Shown here one piece after another: positions 49,101-60,101 of a stretch of 64,000 nt of DNA. Origin of the DNA: Nyssa sinensis (taxonomy: Eukaryota > Streptophyta > Magnoliopsida > Cornales > Nyssaceae); the NCBI GenBank assembly GCA_008638375.1, contig CM018038.1, positions 19,213,985 through 19,277,984 of the forward strand. The letters are read 5' to 3'. The first letter of the stretch is position 1. Each line of letters starts with the position of its first letter. The position numbers and the translations under genes were made by a program. The notes under the pieces are model-generated. The model did no database searches and had not been told where the DNA came from. It saw only the letters and a program-made list of their open reading frames with translations.

Positions 49101-52100
49101 AAATATAATGTTTTCTCAAAGAGAAAGCTCTTAAAAAGAGGTCAGCAAAAGATATAAATGTGGCAACTTAACCTTTTGTGTTGTGGTTGTAACATGTTGG
49201 AAAGAGAGAGAGAGAGAGGTGCCTATAGAGATATAGTAACAAGAATCTACTTAAAAAAAAGTGTATAGTATGTTTGGGCATGTGTAGCTAATACCAATAA
49301 TTACGCTGCTGAAGAAGAAGGGAAGGGCCAATATTAATGTCACGAACCCAACCCAACATATGAGTAAATACAAACCATCTCAATAATTAACAATAGTTGT
49401 TAGTTAGGTAATCAGAGCGGTTATGATCTTTCAGGAAAATCAATCAAACAATCTCAACTCATTCCACCACCACATAAAGAAAACAAGCTCCCATAAAATA
49501 ACTTCTAGGATTACATATATAGTCCAAAACTATAATATAATTCCAAAATTAGTTTACATTCCAGTTGATTCAAGTGACAATTCAAAACTCTAATAAGTAA
49601 AAGTCTACTTACTTTAACTCAACAATCAAGTTAAGTCCTCTAGTCTTTAGTCATTGTTTCTCTCATCTATTTCTTGTGTTCACCTAGCTAGGCAACAAAG
49701 ACCTCTCTATCATTTTGTCTGTGAAAAGATAAATAGACAAGTATGAGCTAGAGCAAATAACCACATACCATGCCACAGATTAAGGATCAAACTGATGTCA
49801 AGAAAGATCAAGTAGGTTATTCAAATAAAACCTTTCTAAAAATTTTAAGAAATCCATTAATTAATGTTATCCAAAACACATTTCCATAGAGTTCGCAAAA
49901 CATAGAATTTCAATTTATTAAACATTATCGTATACTCAATCTCAAGATCAATATGGCTCTCTTTCGTGGTCAACACTTTTCCTCGTTAACTAGGGTTCAA
50001 AACCAATTACAACCCCATTGGTAAGAATCTAATACAGAACTGGCTCTAAATAACCATTCAATGGGTTACCGCATTTAAGACTCGTTTGGATGAGCAGTGG
50101 AAAAGTGCTGTTTGGAAAAGTCTCTCCTACCAACTTAACTAAAAGGCCCGTTTTAGACTTATTGCAGTCTTGAAAAGTGTAGTTCCTAAGCTGAACTAAA
50201 CACTTGATGTATAAAAAAAACCCATTTTGAACTTGAAAACACATGTTTAGGGATCCATTAAGCTAAACCAAAAACACACTTAGCCTTGCGGCGCAGGCCC
50301 AACATCAACATTTTACCCCTATTAGTCAAAATACATAGAATTTAATTCAAATAGAACTTAAGTGTAATTACATTATCTTCATATTCATAATTCATAGTCA
50401 AAATGTAGTTTCAATCATGTTGAAGCAGCATCTTATAAGTTTTATTTAATCTTTATTGACAGTAATAGGAATCTAAACAAGCCAAGCCGAGTTGAGTAGT
50501 GGATTTCTCAAGCTTGGCTCGCTAAATTTAACGAGCTTCAAATTGTATTCAATTGACTTGTTTATATGTCTCAAACCGATTTTAAACGAGTCTCTAACTA
50601 AACTCATCACATTTGAGCTCAAGTAGCTTGATTTTTTTGGATATAGAATTAGAGTACTTTTTAGCTAATTGAGCCAGGTTCAAATTGAACTCAATAAATT
50701 AACAAGCTTCAAAATATGTTTAAGCTCACAAGCCAATCTCAAATGAACCTTTAACCGAGCAGATCACAAGCCGAGCTCGAGTAGCTTGATTTGTTTTATA
50801 GCCCTAGACAATAATGATTTGATCTTTACAAATTATGAAAAATAACATCAAGCCAATGTTTTTCAAGATTACATCTAACATACAATTATAAAATTTGGTT
50901 AGAATCCTATAGAATAGAAGTTATAAGTTCGAAATGATGAAATTTATAAAGTTTCTAGATTTAGGTGTCACAACAATAGAATATGCACAACTGTACAATG
51001 TAGTTCAAAAATTCAGTTTTTTAGAGGGTGAAAATATTGATTAATGGCATGTAACCTCAGCACATTAATAAGTCCCTCTCTAATCTAAGCCTCAAAAACC
51101 TCAAAAAGCACCAATTATTCAAACCCTAATGATATAAACACATATAAACCCAAACTAAAACCCTAGTTCTCTTATTATCAACCCTAAATCCATCTATATG
51201 ATCAAATTAAGTCCACAATGTTCAAATATCAACTTATCAAAGTATGTGATCCATTCCTTTTTTTTTTTTGGGAATCTGTTCTACCTTTTAAGTTTTATAA
51301 GTTTTGTACATTCAATCCTTCATTCTTTCAATGTTTTACTCTCTCTCTCTCTAGCTATTTTGGGTCCCAAAATAGGTTCCCAGACATCTTTAGGGTTCAT
51401 ATAGTTTTCCCTCCTAGTCATGCAGCGCATTTTTTGCCAACTTCAGGATTGAATCCACAATAAAAAACAAGAACCCAGATTGGGCCTTCAAACCCGCAGT
51501 TAGGGCTTCAATCGCAGCTTACATACCCTCTGTTCCCAAGCTGGGGCTTCTTCACAAAACACTCAATCAGATCTTCTCAAAACCTGTTCAGGACTTCATA
51601 CCTGTTTAGCCTCTTTTGATCATATAACACTACCAAACCCAAGGAAACACTTCCTAAATTCATACAAAGCAGCTATGTAGATTGCACACATCCTAATCTC
51701 TAACATCATGTCATTAATGCCAACTAAATATTAAGAGATGATATGGGGAGTTGAGTTGAATATGTTTTGAGGCTTTAATAAAATCTAAGCTGAAAGGTAG
51801 ACACTTCACTGCTCAAGACCAGTAGAGCCATGCACTGCAATTGCCATTTGGGAAACTTAATACCATAACATAGTACTTTTTGAAATGGCCTTGTGGATTT
51901 GATTCCCCCTTTCACTTGAAACTGGAGATGATAAAGAAAAGTTTTTTGTCGGATGAGTGTGTATGTATTTGTGCTATTGAGATTCATTCAAGTATGTATT
52001 TTTTTCCTTCCTTATTTGTTTTATTTTTATCTCGTACCTATGTTGTGCCTCATTTCATAATGAAGATGTTCTGTTGGCTAGCAAAAGAATAACAAATAAC

Positions 52101-52238
52101 AAGATCTTAGAGAAAATAACACTCCCATAACAAGTTCTGTTACTTCTACCATGACAGGGCATTGGCAGGCTGTTCAGATGCCTTTGTAATCCAGCATTTG
52201 ATGTGGATGATGAAGAGATAATCTACAGAAGCAAATGA
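34520..52238 (+). CDS. DnaJ/Hsp40 chaperone with DnaJ-X domain, ten exons
   Basis: A 384-residue J-protein like the Arabidopsis chaperone dnaJ 10 group. Exons: 34520-34606, 35282-35341, 35589-35671, 38614-38767, 40110-40239, 46371-46529, 46657-46835, 46978-47058, 47568-47708, 52158-52238; all junctions keep frame. J domain: residues about 4-70 ([20 protein letters not shown], then HPDKNP with the HPD triplet that stimulates Hsp70). DnaJ-X domain: about residues 130-310 ([53 protein letters not shown]). A Ser/Asp-rich linker and a C-terminal [20 protein letters not shown] follow. No J-type zinc finger or membrane segment was seen. Introns 2, 4 and 9 appear to be GC-AG. Intron 5 holds a complete copia element. 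If intron 9 is retained, the protein would instead end ACLMIL. Confidence 0.92.
35342..35588 (+). other. GC-AG intron 2 of the DnaJ gene
   Basis: Exon 2 ends TTTCAG and the next bases are GCGAGT; the acceptor is GTCAGCAG|GTATTA. Only this junction yields [11 protein letters not shown], the order conserved in the family. The nearest GT (GCGA|GTCC) shifts the frame into an early stop. The acceptor is also a NAGNAG pair (CAGCAG). Confidence 0.8.
35951..36618. mobile_element. hAT element in DnaJ intron 3, perfect 8-bp TSD
   Basis: TIRs CAAGGATCAAAATATTGTTTCG and (reverse complement) CAAGGATCAAAATTTCGTTTC, flanked by identical GTTGTTTG octamers (35943-35950 and 36619-36626). Both subterminal regions carry many GGAAACA / TGTTTCC motifs, probably transposase-binding repeats. 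668 bp, no coding. Confidence 0.88.
37809..37845 (+). repeat. Poly(G) tract in DnaJ intron 3
   Basis: About 23 consecutive G followed by AGGGGGAGG on the coding strand. Such a run can form G-quadruplex structures in the transcript; its exact length in an assembly is often unreliable. Confidence 0.85.
38768..40109 (+). other. GC-AG intron 4 of the DnaJ gene
   Basis: Exon 4 ends TTGAAG and is followed by GCAAGA, close to the known GC-donor consensus AG|GCAAGT. The acceptor is GCAATGAAG|GATGTC. This gives [13 protein letters not shown] in frame, matching the family; a GT five bases downstream of the GC would break the frame. Confidence 0.78.
40285..40542 (-). repeat. 3' LTR of the intronic copia element
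   Basis: 258 bp, TGTTGAGAG...ATTGTTAACA on +. Contains a TTTATTTAGGAAAG region corresponding to TATATAGG in the partner LTR. Confidence 0.95.
40600..44666 (-). pseudogene. Copia gag-pol pseudogene of the intronic element
   Basis: The gag start ATG is at 44666-44664 (MRKSESSQP). A stop soon follows (a tryptophan codon TGG read as TAG at about position 22). Gag core frames at 44591-44005; three CCHC-type knuckles at about 43995-43810. Further left are decayed integrase sequence (42945-42590, with FRTDNAKEY and [12 protein letters not shown]), reverse transcriptase (41756-41346, with [22 protein letters not shown] and the YVDDM catalytic motif) and RNase H (40872-40600, [13 protein letters not shown]). 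The domain order protease-integrase-RT-RNase H is that of copia. At least half a dozen stops and frame changes separate the pieces, so no polyprotein can be made. Confidence 0.9.
43810..43995 (-). pseudogene. Triple zinc-knuckle segment of copia Gag
   Basis: Read on -, three CCHC-type boxes follow each other: [28 protein letters not shown] and [14 protein letters not shown]. The third has lost its second cysteine (Tyr). Such knuckles bind element RNA during packaging. Most plant copia Gag proteins have one knuckle, so three is notable even in a dead copy. Confidence 0.8.
44855..45132 (-). repeat. 5' LTR of the intronic copia element
   Basis: 278 bp, about 20 bp longer than the partner because of an expanded purine tract (AAAGAAAGAGAAAAAAAGG). 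Adjacent TSD TTTAA at 45133-45137. Confidence 0.95.
46139..46167. repeat. (CT)n microsatellite in DnaJ intron 5
   Basis: CT run of about 29 bases, roughly 200 bases upstream of exon 6. Confidence 0.95.
47853..48680. mobile_element. hAT-type element in DnaJ intron 9
   Basis: Left end CAGGGGTGCAAACAAGCTGAG, right end (reverse complement) TAGGGTTACAAAAAAATCGAG. Flanking octamers GCATTTCA and CTATTTCA share six of eight bases. The interior repeats GAGCTCGAGCTTG-like motifs. No transposase. Confidence 0.65.
50466..50806. mobile_element. hAT MITE in DnaJ intron 9
   Basis: Left end TAGGAATCTAAACAAGCCAAG, right end (reverse complement) TAGGGCTATAAAACAAATCAAG. Flanking octamers GACAGTAA (50458-50465) and GACAATAA (50807-50814), 7 of 8 identical. 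It shares AAGCCGAGCTCG-type text with the element at 47853, so both may belong to one family. Confidence 0.75.
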
Positions 52239-53191
52239 TACACATGGTATATATTAACAGGGGTTTGCATTTGACATTGAAGATCGTGTGATGCACAATG
52301 TATATCATCAAAGAACCAACATTTTATTACTGTGAGATTGGATAAACCAGAAAGGCACCTTGTTCTGCAGAAAACTCTGCTTTAAGTGAACAGAAAGGTG
52401 CAAGCCGTGAATTTGTGCAGTGTGTATCTATATTTCTGGAGAAACCTACCATTGCCACCACATATATATATTTGCAGGATACGATAGTAAGTGCATGTCA
52501 ATGGGAGAAATATGTGTATGTATGAGTGTGTCGGTGTGTGTATTTTCAGGATACAATGAACTAGTAAGTCCATCTCAATGTTCAAAGCCCATTGTCAAAA
52601 CATTACTTGTTTACAAAACAAAGTCTTTCCTTCCAGGAAATTCAAATAAGCTGCTTTTGCCACAAAGATCTAATAGTCGGTAGTCAGTCAGTAGCCAAAG
52701 TTGTGACATGGCTTCCATTCTAGCATTATGACATAAAACGAAGTTGATATTACTGTAAACATGCTTTACCCAATAACTGACAGAGACGTATTGCAGTCAA
52801 GAAACACATACATAAGATATTTAAATTTCAACTTAGATTTTAAAATATATAGGTAAATTTTTTGTTTAATATATTTTAAAATATATGTTTATTAAAATTT
52901 TAAAATATATATTTATTTCAATTTAATTTTTTTGTTTAATATTTTAAAATATATATTAATATTATAAAATATTAATATTAAACAAAAAATTTACATTAAT
53001 ATTAAAAAATAAAAACTCATTAAGAGTTGTCGCTTTAGGTCATGAATAGTCTTAAGCCGGCCCTAAACTCGACGTCAAAACTTAAATTTCATGTTAAAAA
53101 CAGACATGCGAAGCAACTAGCTATGTCCAAATTTGATAATGGGGCACCTTTATTAATCTATCCAATATGTCACACTGGAAATGGATACTCA
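52239..53191. other. Convergent intergenic region between DnaJ and ACR1-like genes
   Basis: Contains the 3' ends of two genes facing each other. An AT-rich inverted repeat lies at 52853-52994, whose arms GTAAATTTTTTGTTTAATAT and its reverse complement can fold into a long stem. No other gene seen. Confidence 0.6.
52853..52994. repeat. AT-rich inverted repeat (stem-loop)
   Basis: The 20-base left arm is mirrored at the right end with near-perfect complementarity; the centre is made of TTTAAAATATAT repeats that can also pair. It could be a small MITE or act as a 3' processing structure between convergent genes. Confidence 0.7.
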
Positions 53192-53867
53192 TCAAGCCAA
53201 CAACCTTTCCAGTAAACTTCCATAGAAGAAGCTTTTTTTGGCCCATCTACTGGCCTCGGGTGCCTTTTCACTTGTGGGGACTTTCTTCACATTAAGCATC
53301 ATGGTGTGTCCTATTTCTTTGTGAAGTCCTTCAATGGTCTTCATATCCACCGGATTTCCAGATGCATCTTGCACGTAGAAAACATTCACTGCTTGCTCCC
53401 CAACTGTTGTGACGCCTGCTCTTGTAACCAATAGCCCATTTTCTCGAAGAACTCTGGTTACTTCAGATAGCAAGCCTACTCTGTCCTTCGCGCAGAGCTC
53501 AAGGCTCAGACCCTGCAAAATGTTCATAGTTGAATCAGTTAATTATAAAAATCTCTTCCTGATTCTAGAATGTTTCTAAACAATTTGCACCGGTCTCTTT
53601 CACAGAAACAATCTGATAGGAAATGGCACAATCAACAAAACAAGATTGATGTGGAGCTTGCAGTCTGACCACAGAAATGTCAGATGTCCCGGTCCTTCTG
53701 CTTGTTCAACTAAAATTACACTTCCATGAGGCTTGTAAACATCAAATGCATAGCTGATTAGAAATGGTGATCACTGTACCATGGATGGTGTGATAGATGT
53801 TGAGAGCTTTCATAACTTAAGGTCGTGGAGGAGCAATAAATATACCAGAGCAGTATTATTCCCTCGC

Positions 53868-53972
53868 CTCACTCACTCTTCGCGGAATGGCAGCTTCCAG
53901 ACACTTGATAAACCTTTCCTTCTCCACTTCTGTATCTAGTATGCAACTATCCATGTGACGAATGTAATATTC
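53868..53972 (-). other. ACR1-like exon with ambiguous 5' splice site
   Basis: The exon starts after TGTAG and encodes EYYIRHMDS...CLEAAIPRRVSE. Two donors fit the frame: AGA|GTGAGT (exon ends 53877, dropping VSE) or GAG|GCGAGG (GC donor, exon ends 53868, keeping the family-conserved VSE). The second suggests a T-to-C change in the donor; the first would be a rescue site. Confidence 0.65.
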
Positions 53973-54643
53973 CTACAGGTCCAACAAACCGAGTTTAGTT
54001 TTACCGGGATCAGAACTTAAGGGATCCTACAGGCATAGTATACAAATGAAATCATACTATTTTACATTGCAAATGAAATAATTCCATTTTATTTTCCATA
54101 TCAATGCATGCAAATGAATGCCTTCTTTTTAAGGAGTTTGTACGAAAAAGATGGAGTCATTTCAATTGAAATCAAGACCCAATATGATAATTAAAAAACC
54201 TGGGGCCATTCTTCAAATCCTAAAATGGATTTGTATATAAAAGAAATATAATGGTCTCATATGCCATGAAGCACGTTTGACAATCCAATGCTTATTCTGT
54301 TACCAAATACGTTATATGCACAAAACTTTTTGTAAAGATACAAGTAAATTGCTTTTTAAAATCTATTTAATGTGAAAGAATAACTTGCAAATTAGACCAC
54401 CCATCAGGAAATAATTATGCAAATACCTGTGATGCGTATGGGCCATCAGATGAGATGGTGGCATGAAAAACAACGTATTGCATGTCTGTAAGTGTGCACA
54501 CAATGTCAAACACAAGTTTTGGCCGATCTTTGCACCTGACACTAACTACTGTGTACCCCTTCGCTTCACAACAATCAACTGTGATTTTTGGTTTGAACGA
54601 GGGGAGAAAATCTGTCTCATTTGCCAAACCACTACCTTCATAA

Positions 54644-54839
54644 TCTTGAATGGTGATGAACGATATTTCTCATTCATATTTTTCTATTACATGAACCACC
54701 CTTATATAGGGTTTACACACTATATTTCCTAAATAAAATAGGAAAAGGAAAGAATCCTTACAGCTCTAGGAAAGAACCCTTACAGCTCTACATTCCTAAA
54801 ATAGGAAAGATTTACTGCTAATATCTTGGTAATTCAACA
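54644..54839 (-). repeat. 3' LTR of the ACR1 copia element
   Basis: 196 bp; carries a 22-bp tandem duplication (AGGAAAGAA.CCTTACAGCTCT type) not present in the 5' LTR. Contains CTTATATAGGG as a TATA region. Confidence 0.93.
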
Positions 54840-54846
54840 CTCCCTC

Positions 54847-57800
54847 TCAAGTTGGTGCATAGATGTCACAGATGCGCAACTTGCTTAAGAATTTTGAGAA
54901 TACTCGGTTTGATACTGCTTTGGTGAAAATGTCAGCCAACTGGTCTTCTGATCGAATCACTGGTAGTTCCAAAATCTTCTCCTCCAATTTCTCTTTGATG
55001 AAAAATCTGTCAACCTCAACATGTTTTGTTCGATCATGGTGAACAGGATTATAAGCCATGTCACGTGCTGACTTATTATCACAATATAATTGAATTGGTT
55101 TATTTGGTGAATATCCCAAATCCTGTAGGAGAAACTTTAGCCATAATCCTTCACAGATTCCAAGTGCCACTCCCTAAGTTTAGCTTCTCCACTTGAACGA
55201 GCAACAACATTCTGCTTCTTACTCCTCCATGTGACAAGATTACAAAGGTAAAGTACCCTGAAGTGGATTGCATATCCTTCTTGTCTCCAACCCAGTTAGC
55301 ATCAGTGTATACATCTATGGTTTGTTCCACTGTATTTTTAGAGAATAAAATTCCTTTTCCTGGAGTAGACTTCAGATACCTCAAAATGCGCATAATTGCA
55401 TTCATGTGTTGTTTGCCAGGATTATGCATGAACTGGCTGACAATGCTTAATGCATATGCAAGATCTGGTCTTGTGTGAGCTAAATACATCAACTTGCCAA
55501 CGAGTCTTTGGTATCTCCCCTTGTCAACTAGAACTTGATCACTCTTAATACATAATTTTAAGCCTTCTTCAACAGGTGTATCAGCTGGTTGACATGCTGA
55601 CATTCCTGTTTCTTGTAGTAGGTTTAAGACATATTTCCTTTGGGATAAGTAAATGCCTTTACTTGATCGTGACACTTCTATCCCAAGAAAATATTTCAAA
55701 GTACCTAGATCTTTCATTTCAAATTCCTTGGCCAAGTATGCTTGTAAAGCATTTCTTTCCTCTGGATCATTTCCTGTGACCGCCATGTCATCTACATATA
55801 CAATAAGGACAGTGATCTTCCCTTGTTTCTTCTTCAGAAACAAAGTGTGGTCTGAGTTGCTCTGTTGATATCCAAAGTTTTTCATGGCCTTTGTAAATCG
55901 TCCAAACCAAGCTCTCGGAGATTGCTTCAACCCATACAGAGATTTCTTCAGTCTGCAAACCTTCCGATTATGTTTTTCTAGTATCATGCATCCCGGTGGT
56001 AGATCCATATAGACTTCTTCAGACAATTCTCCGTGCAGAAATGCATTTTTCACATCAAATTGTTGCAGTGGCCAATCTAGATTGGTTGCCAGAGACAAAA
56101 GGACTCGCACTGTGTTGATCTTGGCTACAGGTGCAAATGTCTCTGTATAGTCGATCCCATAAGTTTGAGTGTACCCTTTTGCCACCAATCTCGCTTTAAA
56201 GCGTTCAATAGTGCCATCAGCTTTGTATTTGACAGTATAAATCCACCGGCATCCAACTGGTTTCTTCCCTGGTGGAAGGTCAACAAGATCCCATGTTTCA
56301 TTTTTCTATAGAGATTTCATTTCCTCGTTCATAGCCGCTTTCCATCTGGGATCAGCTAAGGCTTCCTGCACACTGTTAGGAATAGATATAGTAGATAATT
56401 GATTCACAAATGACATGTTTGATTCTGACAAACGATGGTTAGACACATAATGGCTCATAGGATATTTGACTTTACTAGATAGTTCAGGTTTATATGTGGA
56501 TTTAGGAATACCTCTGGTGTGACGATGGGGTAACTGTCTCTTGTGAGTCTCAAGAACATCTTCAGTAAGAGATTGGTGTGGTATGTCGGATGGAGGTGGA
56601 ACCATATTCTCAAGACTTTCAGTTTTAGGCTGAGTTGGAGATAGACCAACTTTTTCAATTATTGGGTCTTTATCACCACTTTGATCTAATATCATACCAC
56701 TTAAATCCAAGTTGACAACATCTTGGTTATCATTTTCACCATAGTTGAGAGTTTGAATTTCCTTCTAGTACTCCCCCTGAAATTCAGGCTCGGGAAAGTA
56801 CATGGTGTCTTCATGAAAAATGACATCCATTGTGACAAATAATCGATGTGTGGGAGGATGGTAACACCGGTAGCCCTTTTGATGTGTGGCATACCCAACA
56901 AAAATACATCGCAATGCTTAAGGAGTTAATTTTGTGCGTTGATGCTTGTGAAGATGAACAAAGACCACACATCCAAAGACACGAGGGGGTAAATTGGGAA
57001 CAAGTGGGGCAATTATGGCTTCAGTGAGGGCTTGGAACGGTGTTTTGAAATTGAGGGTGCTTGAGGGCACTCGATTAACTAAATAAGTTGCAGAAGTGAG
57101 TGCTTTTCCCCAATAAGATAATGGCATATGAGCGTTGATTAACAAAGCTCGGACGACCTCCAGCAAGTGTCGATTTTTCCGCTCTGCCACCCCGTTTTGT
57201 TGGGGTGTGTTGGAACAAGTAGTATGATGAATCATCCCTTGGTCGTCCAAATATTGCTGAAGTTCAGTACTCTGATATTCTCCACCATTATCACTGCGAA
57301 GAACTTGAATCTTTGTTTTGTACTGAGTCTGAACTATTTTATGAAACTTTTGGAATAGTGAATTCACTTCACTTTTGGATTTCATCGTGCATACCCATGT
57401 CATCCTGGTACAATCATCAATAAACGTTACAAACCATCGTGATCTACCCAAAGTAGTAACTTTAGAGGGACCCCAGACATCAGAATGAATAAGCATAAAT
57501 AGAAGCGGACTTTTGTTGAATTGTAACGGAAAAGAAGTATGATGACTCTTCGCAAGTTCACAAACATCACACTGGAAACTAGACACATCAACTTGTAGAA
57601 ATAACTTGGGAAATAATTTTTTTAGATATCCAAATGAGGCATGCCCTAAACGGCGATGCCATAACCAGATTTCTGCTTCCTCTTTGTTCCTCTCAACTCC
57701 TCCCACTATCAACGCTTGTCAGAGGCTGTTAATGCTCTGTGATTCCAAGTCCAAGTAATATAGCTTCCCCCGCCTAATACCACAACCAATCGTCTTCCTG

Positions 57801-59062
57801 GTTTGGATGTCCTTAAATACACAAAGATTAGGCCAAAAAATTACAACACAAGATAAGGTAGTTGTTATTTGAGAAACAGATAAAAGATTATAATCTAAAG
57901 ATGGAACAACTAAACCAGAATCTAAATTTAAGGTATCAGTTAGGGTTAAAGATCCTTCCCCAATGACTGGGGTGGAAGCACCATTGGCAGTAGAGACAAA
58001 TATTTGGTTGGAGGATTGAAGGGATGAGACTTGTCTAGAATCAAATGTCATGTAATCTGTGGCACCAGAATCAATTATCCATGTACTATTTGAAACATGT
58101 GTAGAAATATTGAAAGCCTTACCACCATTGTTTGAAGAAATCACCGGTGCCGAGGCTTGGTTAGTTGTTGCATCTTCAATGTTTGTTGTAACAACTGCTG
58201 CAATGGAAGGACCTTTTTGATTTTTCTTTGGGCGATTATGATCCCACCAGTCTGGATAACCCACTAGCTCGAAACATTTGTTCTTCGTATGCCCAGTTTT
58301 CTGGCAGTGGGTGCACTTGAGGGATGACTTCTCCAAGGTATTTTCAGCATTCGGATGGTGGGACCGATTCTTGGTGACTAACGCGGAAGCTTCAGGATTT
58401 GCAGAGTTGAGGGTGGTTCGACGTACTGCCTCTCGTCAAACAATAGAGTAACATTCTTCTATATCAGGAATTGAATCTCGTCGCAGAATTTCTCCACGAA
58501 GTTGTTCAAAATCGCCATCTAATCCTGCAAGAAAAATGTGTACCCTGAGCCGATCAATAGACTGTCTGTATGCTTGAACATCGTCAGGGTGCTTCATGAT
58601 GACTTTATCACGATGATCAAGTTCTTGGAATATTGCGATCAACTCTCCATAATAGACAGAGAGTGGTCTCCCATTCTGTTTTGCAGCAAAAGCTCTTTGA
58701 TTCAAGGAAAAAACTTGCAATTCATCACTGTCATCAGAAAATGCTTTTGCTAGGGCATTCCAAATGTCACAAGCAGTAGATAAACGTAAATAACGCTTCA
58801 TAATGTCTGGAGACATGGACATTAATAACCATCTCTTGACTTTTTGATTTTCAACCTGCCATTTCTCATAACCATCATCTAATTCTGCAGGTGGCTCTTT
58901 CTTCCCATGGATGTAGGATAATTTCTCTCGTTTAGCAATGTGCATCTCCATAATTTGAGACCACACATCATAGTTTGATTCTGTAAGAGTGATCCCTGCA
59001 TTGAACACACTTTCTGACTGAACAACTACAAGAACAGATTTTATTCCTGAAGATGCACTCAT
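54847..59062 (-). pseudogene. Copia gag-pol, nearly continuous but with stops and frameshifts
   Basis: ATG at 59062 (MSASSGIK). Gag (UBN2-type) to about 58440, then a zinc knuckle CTHCQKTGHTKNKC near 58310-58270. Protease DSGATDYMT near 58060. Integrase: HHCC region (LWHRRLGHAS...CDVCELAKSHH, 57650-57540), catalytic HSDVWGPS, FIDDCTRMTWV, SDNGGEYQS and NGVAERKNRHLL. RT with DVKNAFLHGEL, GLKQSPRAWF and YVDDM (near 55790). RNase H with DANWVGD and YCDNKSARDMA; end ICDIYAPT. In-frame stops are TGA at 58436, TGA at 57719, TAA at 56918, TAG near 56766 and TAG at 56306; two one-base-type frame shifts lie near 55250-55150. It is therefore non-autonomous now. Confidence 0.9.
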
Positions 59063-59926
59063 TTTTTTTTTAATGGTAACAAGAATATTGGCCCAAAAAT
59101 AAACCCAGCGTATAGATGGGCCCAAAAAAAGGTTCTGTTTTAGTTGGAGATAGACCAACTAAACAATTGGACCCAAAAGAGACCTAAGTGGTAATGTACT
59201 GGTTGAACATATTTGAAAGGGTGAGACGGTAGAAGCCGAAGTTATGCCTCCTCGATGTAGCAAAAAATGACTAGGGCAAAGAAATCGACTCCAGAATCAA
59301 AACAATTGGACGTCGAATTGAGTCTTGCAGACGAAAAACGGTGACCGATTTGAAAAAGATCAAGAATCGGCGCCGGGTAGAAGAGACTGGTATCCAACAA
59401 AAAGATGTATCGGTGGCTATGATGAAGATGTCGACCTGAAGTCTGAAGCGATGTGACTATGGTTGCGATGGAATCTGAAATAGCAGTCGGATATGGTGAT
59501 GATTAAGAATGATTGCAGAATGCTGAGGCAACGGACGATGGTGGCGTCGTTGGTAATCTGGTGCTGGATTAGTGTGGTATTGGGTTCTGCAACAGGAGGC
59601 TCAACAGCGGAGGACGAGCGACGATGGAGCTAGGATGATGATGATCGAACGACCAAAGGCCAGTGTTCTGCATTCACCGATTTTTGGTGATGTTTCGATC
59701 TGATTGGTAGCGAGAAGCAATGAAAATTGATGACGGCAGATGATGTTTACTGATTGAGATGATTCGATTGTGGTAGATCTCCAAAAAAGACGTCGACGAC
59801 GTTGTGGGCTTAGAGTATTCTGGCGACAGGGTTATTGGGTGATAATAGCAACTTCAACAATTATGGCGGATCAACAGTAGATGAATATTGATCCTGGGGT
59901 TTGGATCGGAGTTGGCTCTGATACCA

Positions 59927-60101
59927 TCTTGAATGGTGATGAACGATATTTCTCATTCATATTTTTCTATTACATGAACCACCCTTATATAGGGTTTACA
60001 CACTATATTTCCTAAATAAAATAGGAAAAAGGAAAGAATCCTTACAGCTCTACATTCCTAAAATAGGAAAGATTTACTGCTAATATCTTGTTAATTCAAC
60101 A
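59927..60101 (-). repeat. 5' LTR of the ACR1 copia element
   Basis: 175 bp, almost identical to the 3' LTR apart from the 22-bp duplication. Directly followed on - by TGGTATCAGAGCC, the copia primer-binding site for initiator tRNA-Met. Confidence 0.93.

Larger units (their letters stand above)
47709..52157 (+). other. GC-AG intron 9 of the DnaJ gene (4.4 kb)
   Basis: Exon 9 ends ACACAG and is followed by GCATGT; the acceptor is CATGACAG|GGCATT. The join gives [18 protein letters not shown] in frame. Two hAT elements lie inside (47853-48680 and 50466-50806). The donor is the weakest of the three GC donors. Confidence 0.72.
54644..60101 (-). mobile_element. Recent Ty1/copia element inside the ACR1-like exon
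   Basis: Read on -, the 5' LTR is 60101-59927 and the 3' LTR 54839-54644, each starting TGTTGAATTA and ending CCATTCAAGA. The primer site TGGTATCAGAGCC follows the 5' LTR at once; the polypurine tract TTGAGAGGGAG precedes the 3' LTR. The LTRs differ by one substitution, one A and a 22-bp tandem duplication in the 3' LTR. No TSD: flanks AGGGA and TTATG join directly in the host reading frame. The element lies in the same orientation as the host gene. Confidence 0.93.

Noticed and set aside
50080..50280. Possible MITE with TTTGGATG...AAACACACTTAG text
   Set aside because: No convincing inverted ends or flanking duplication.
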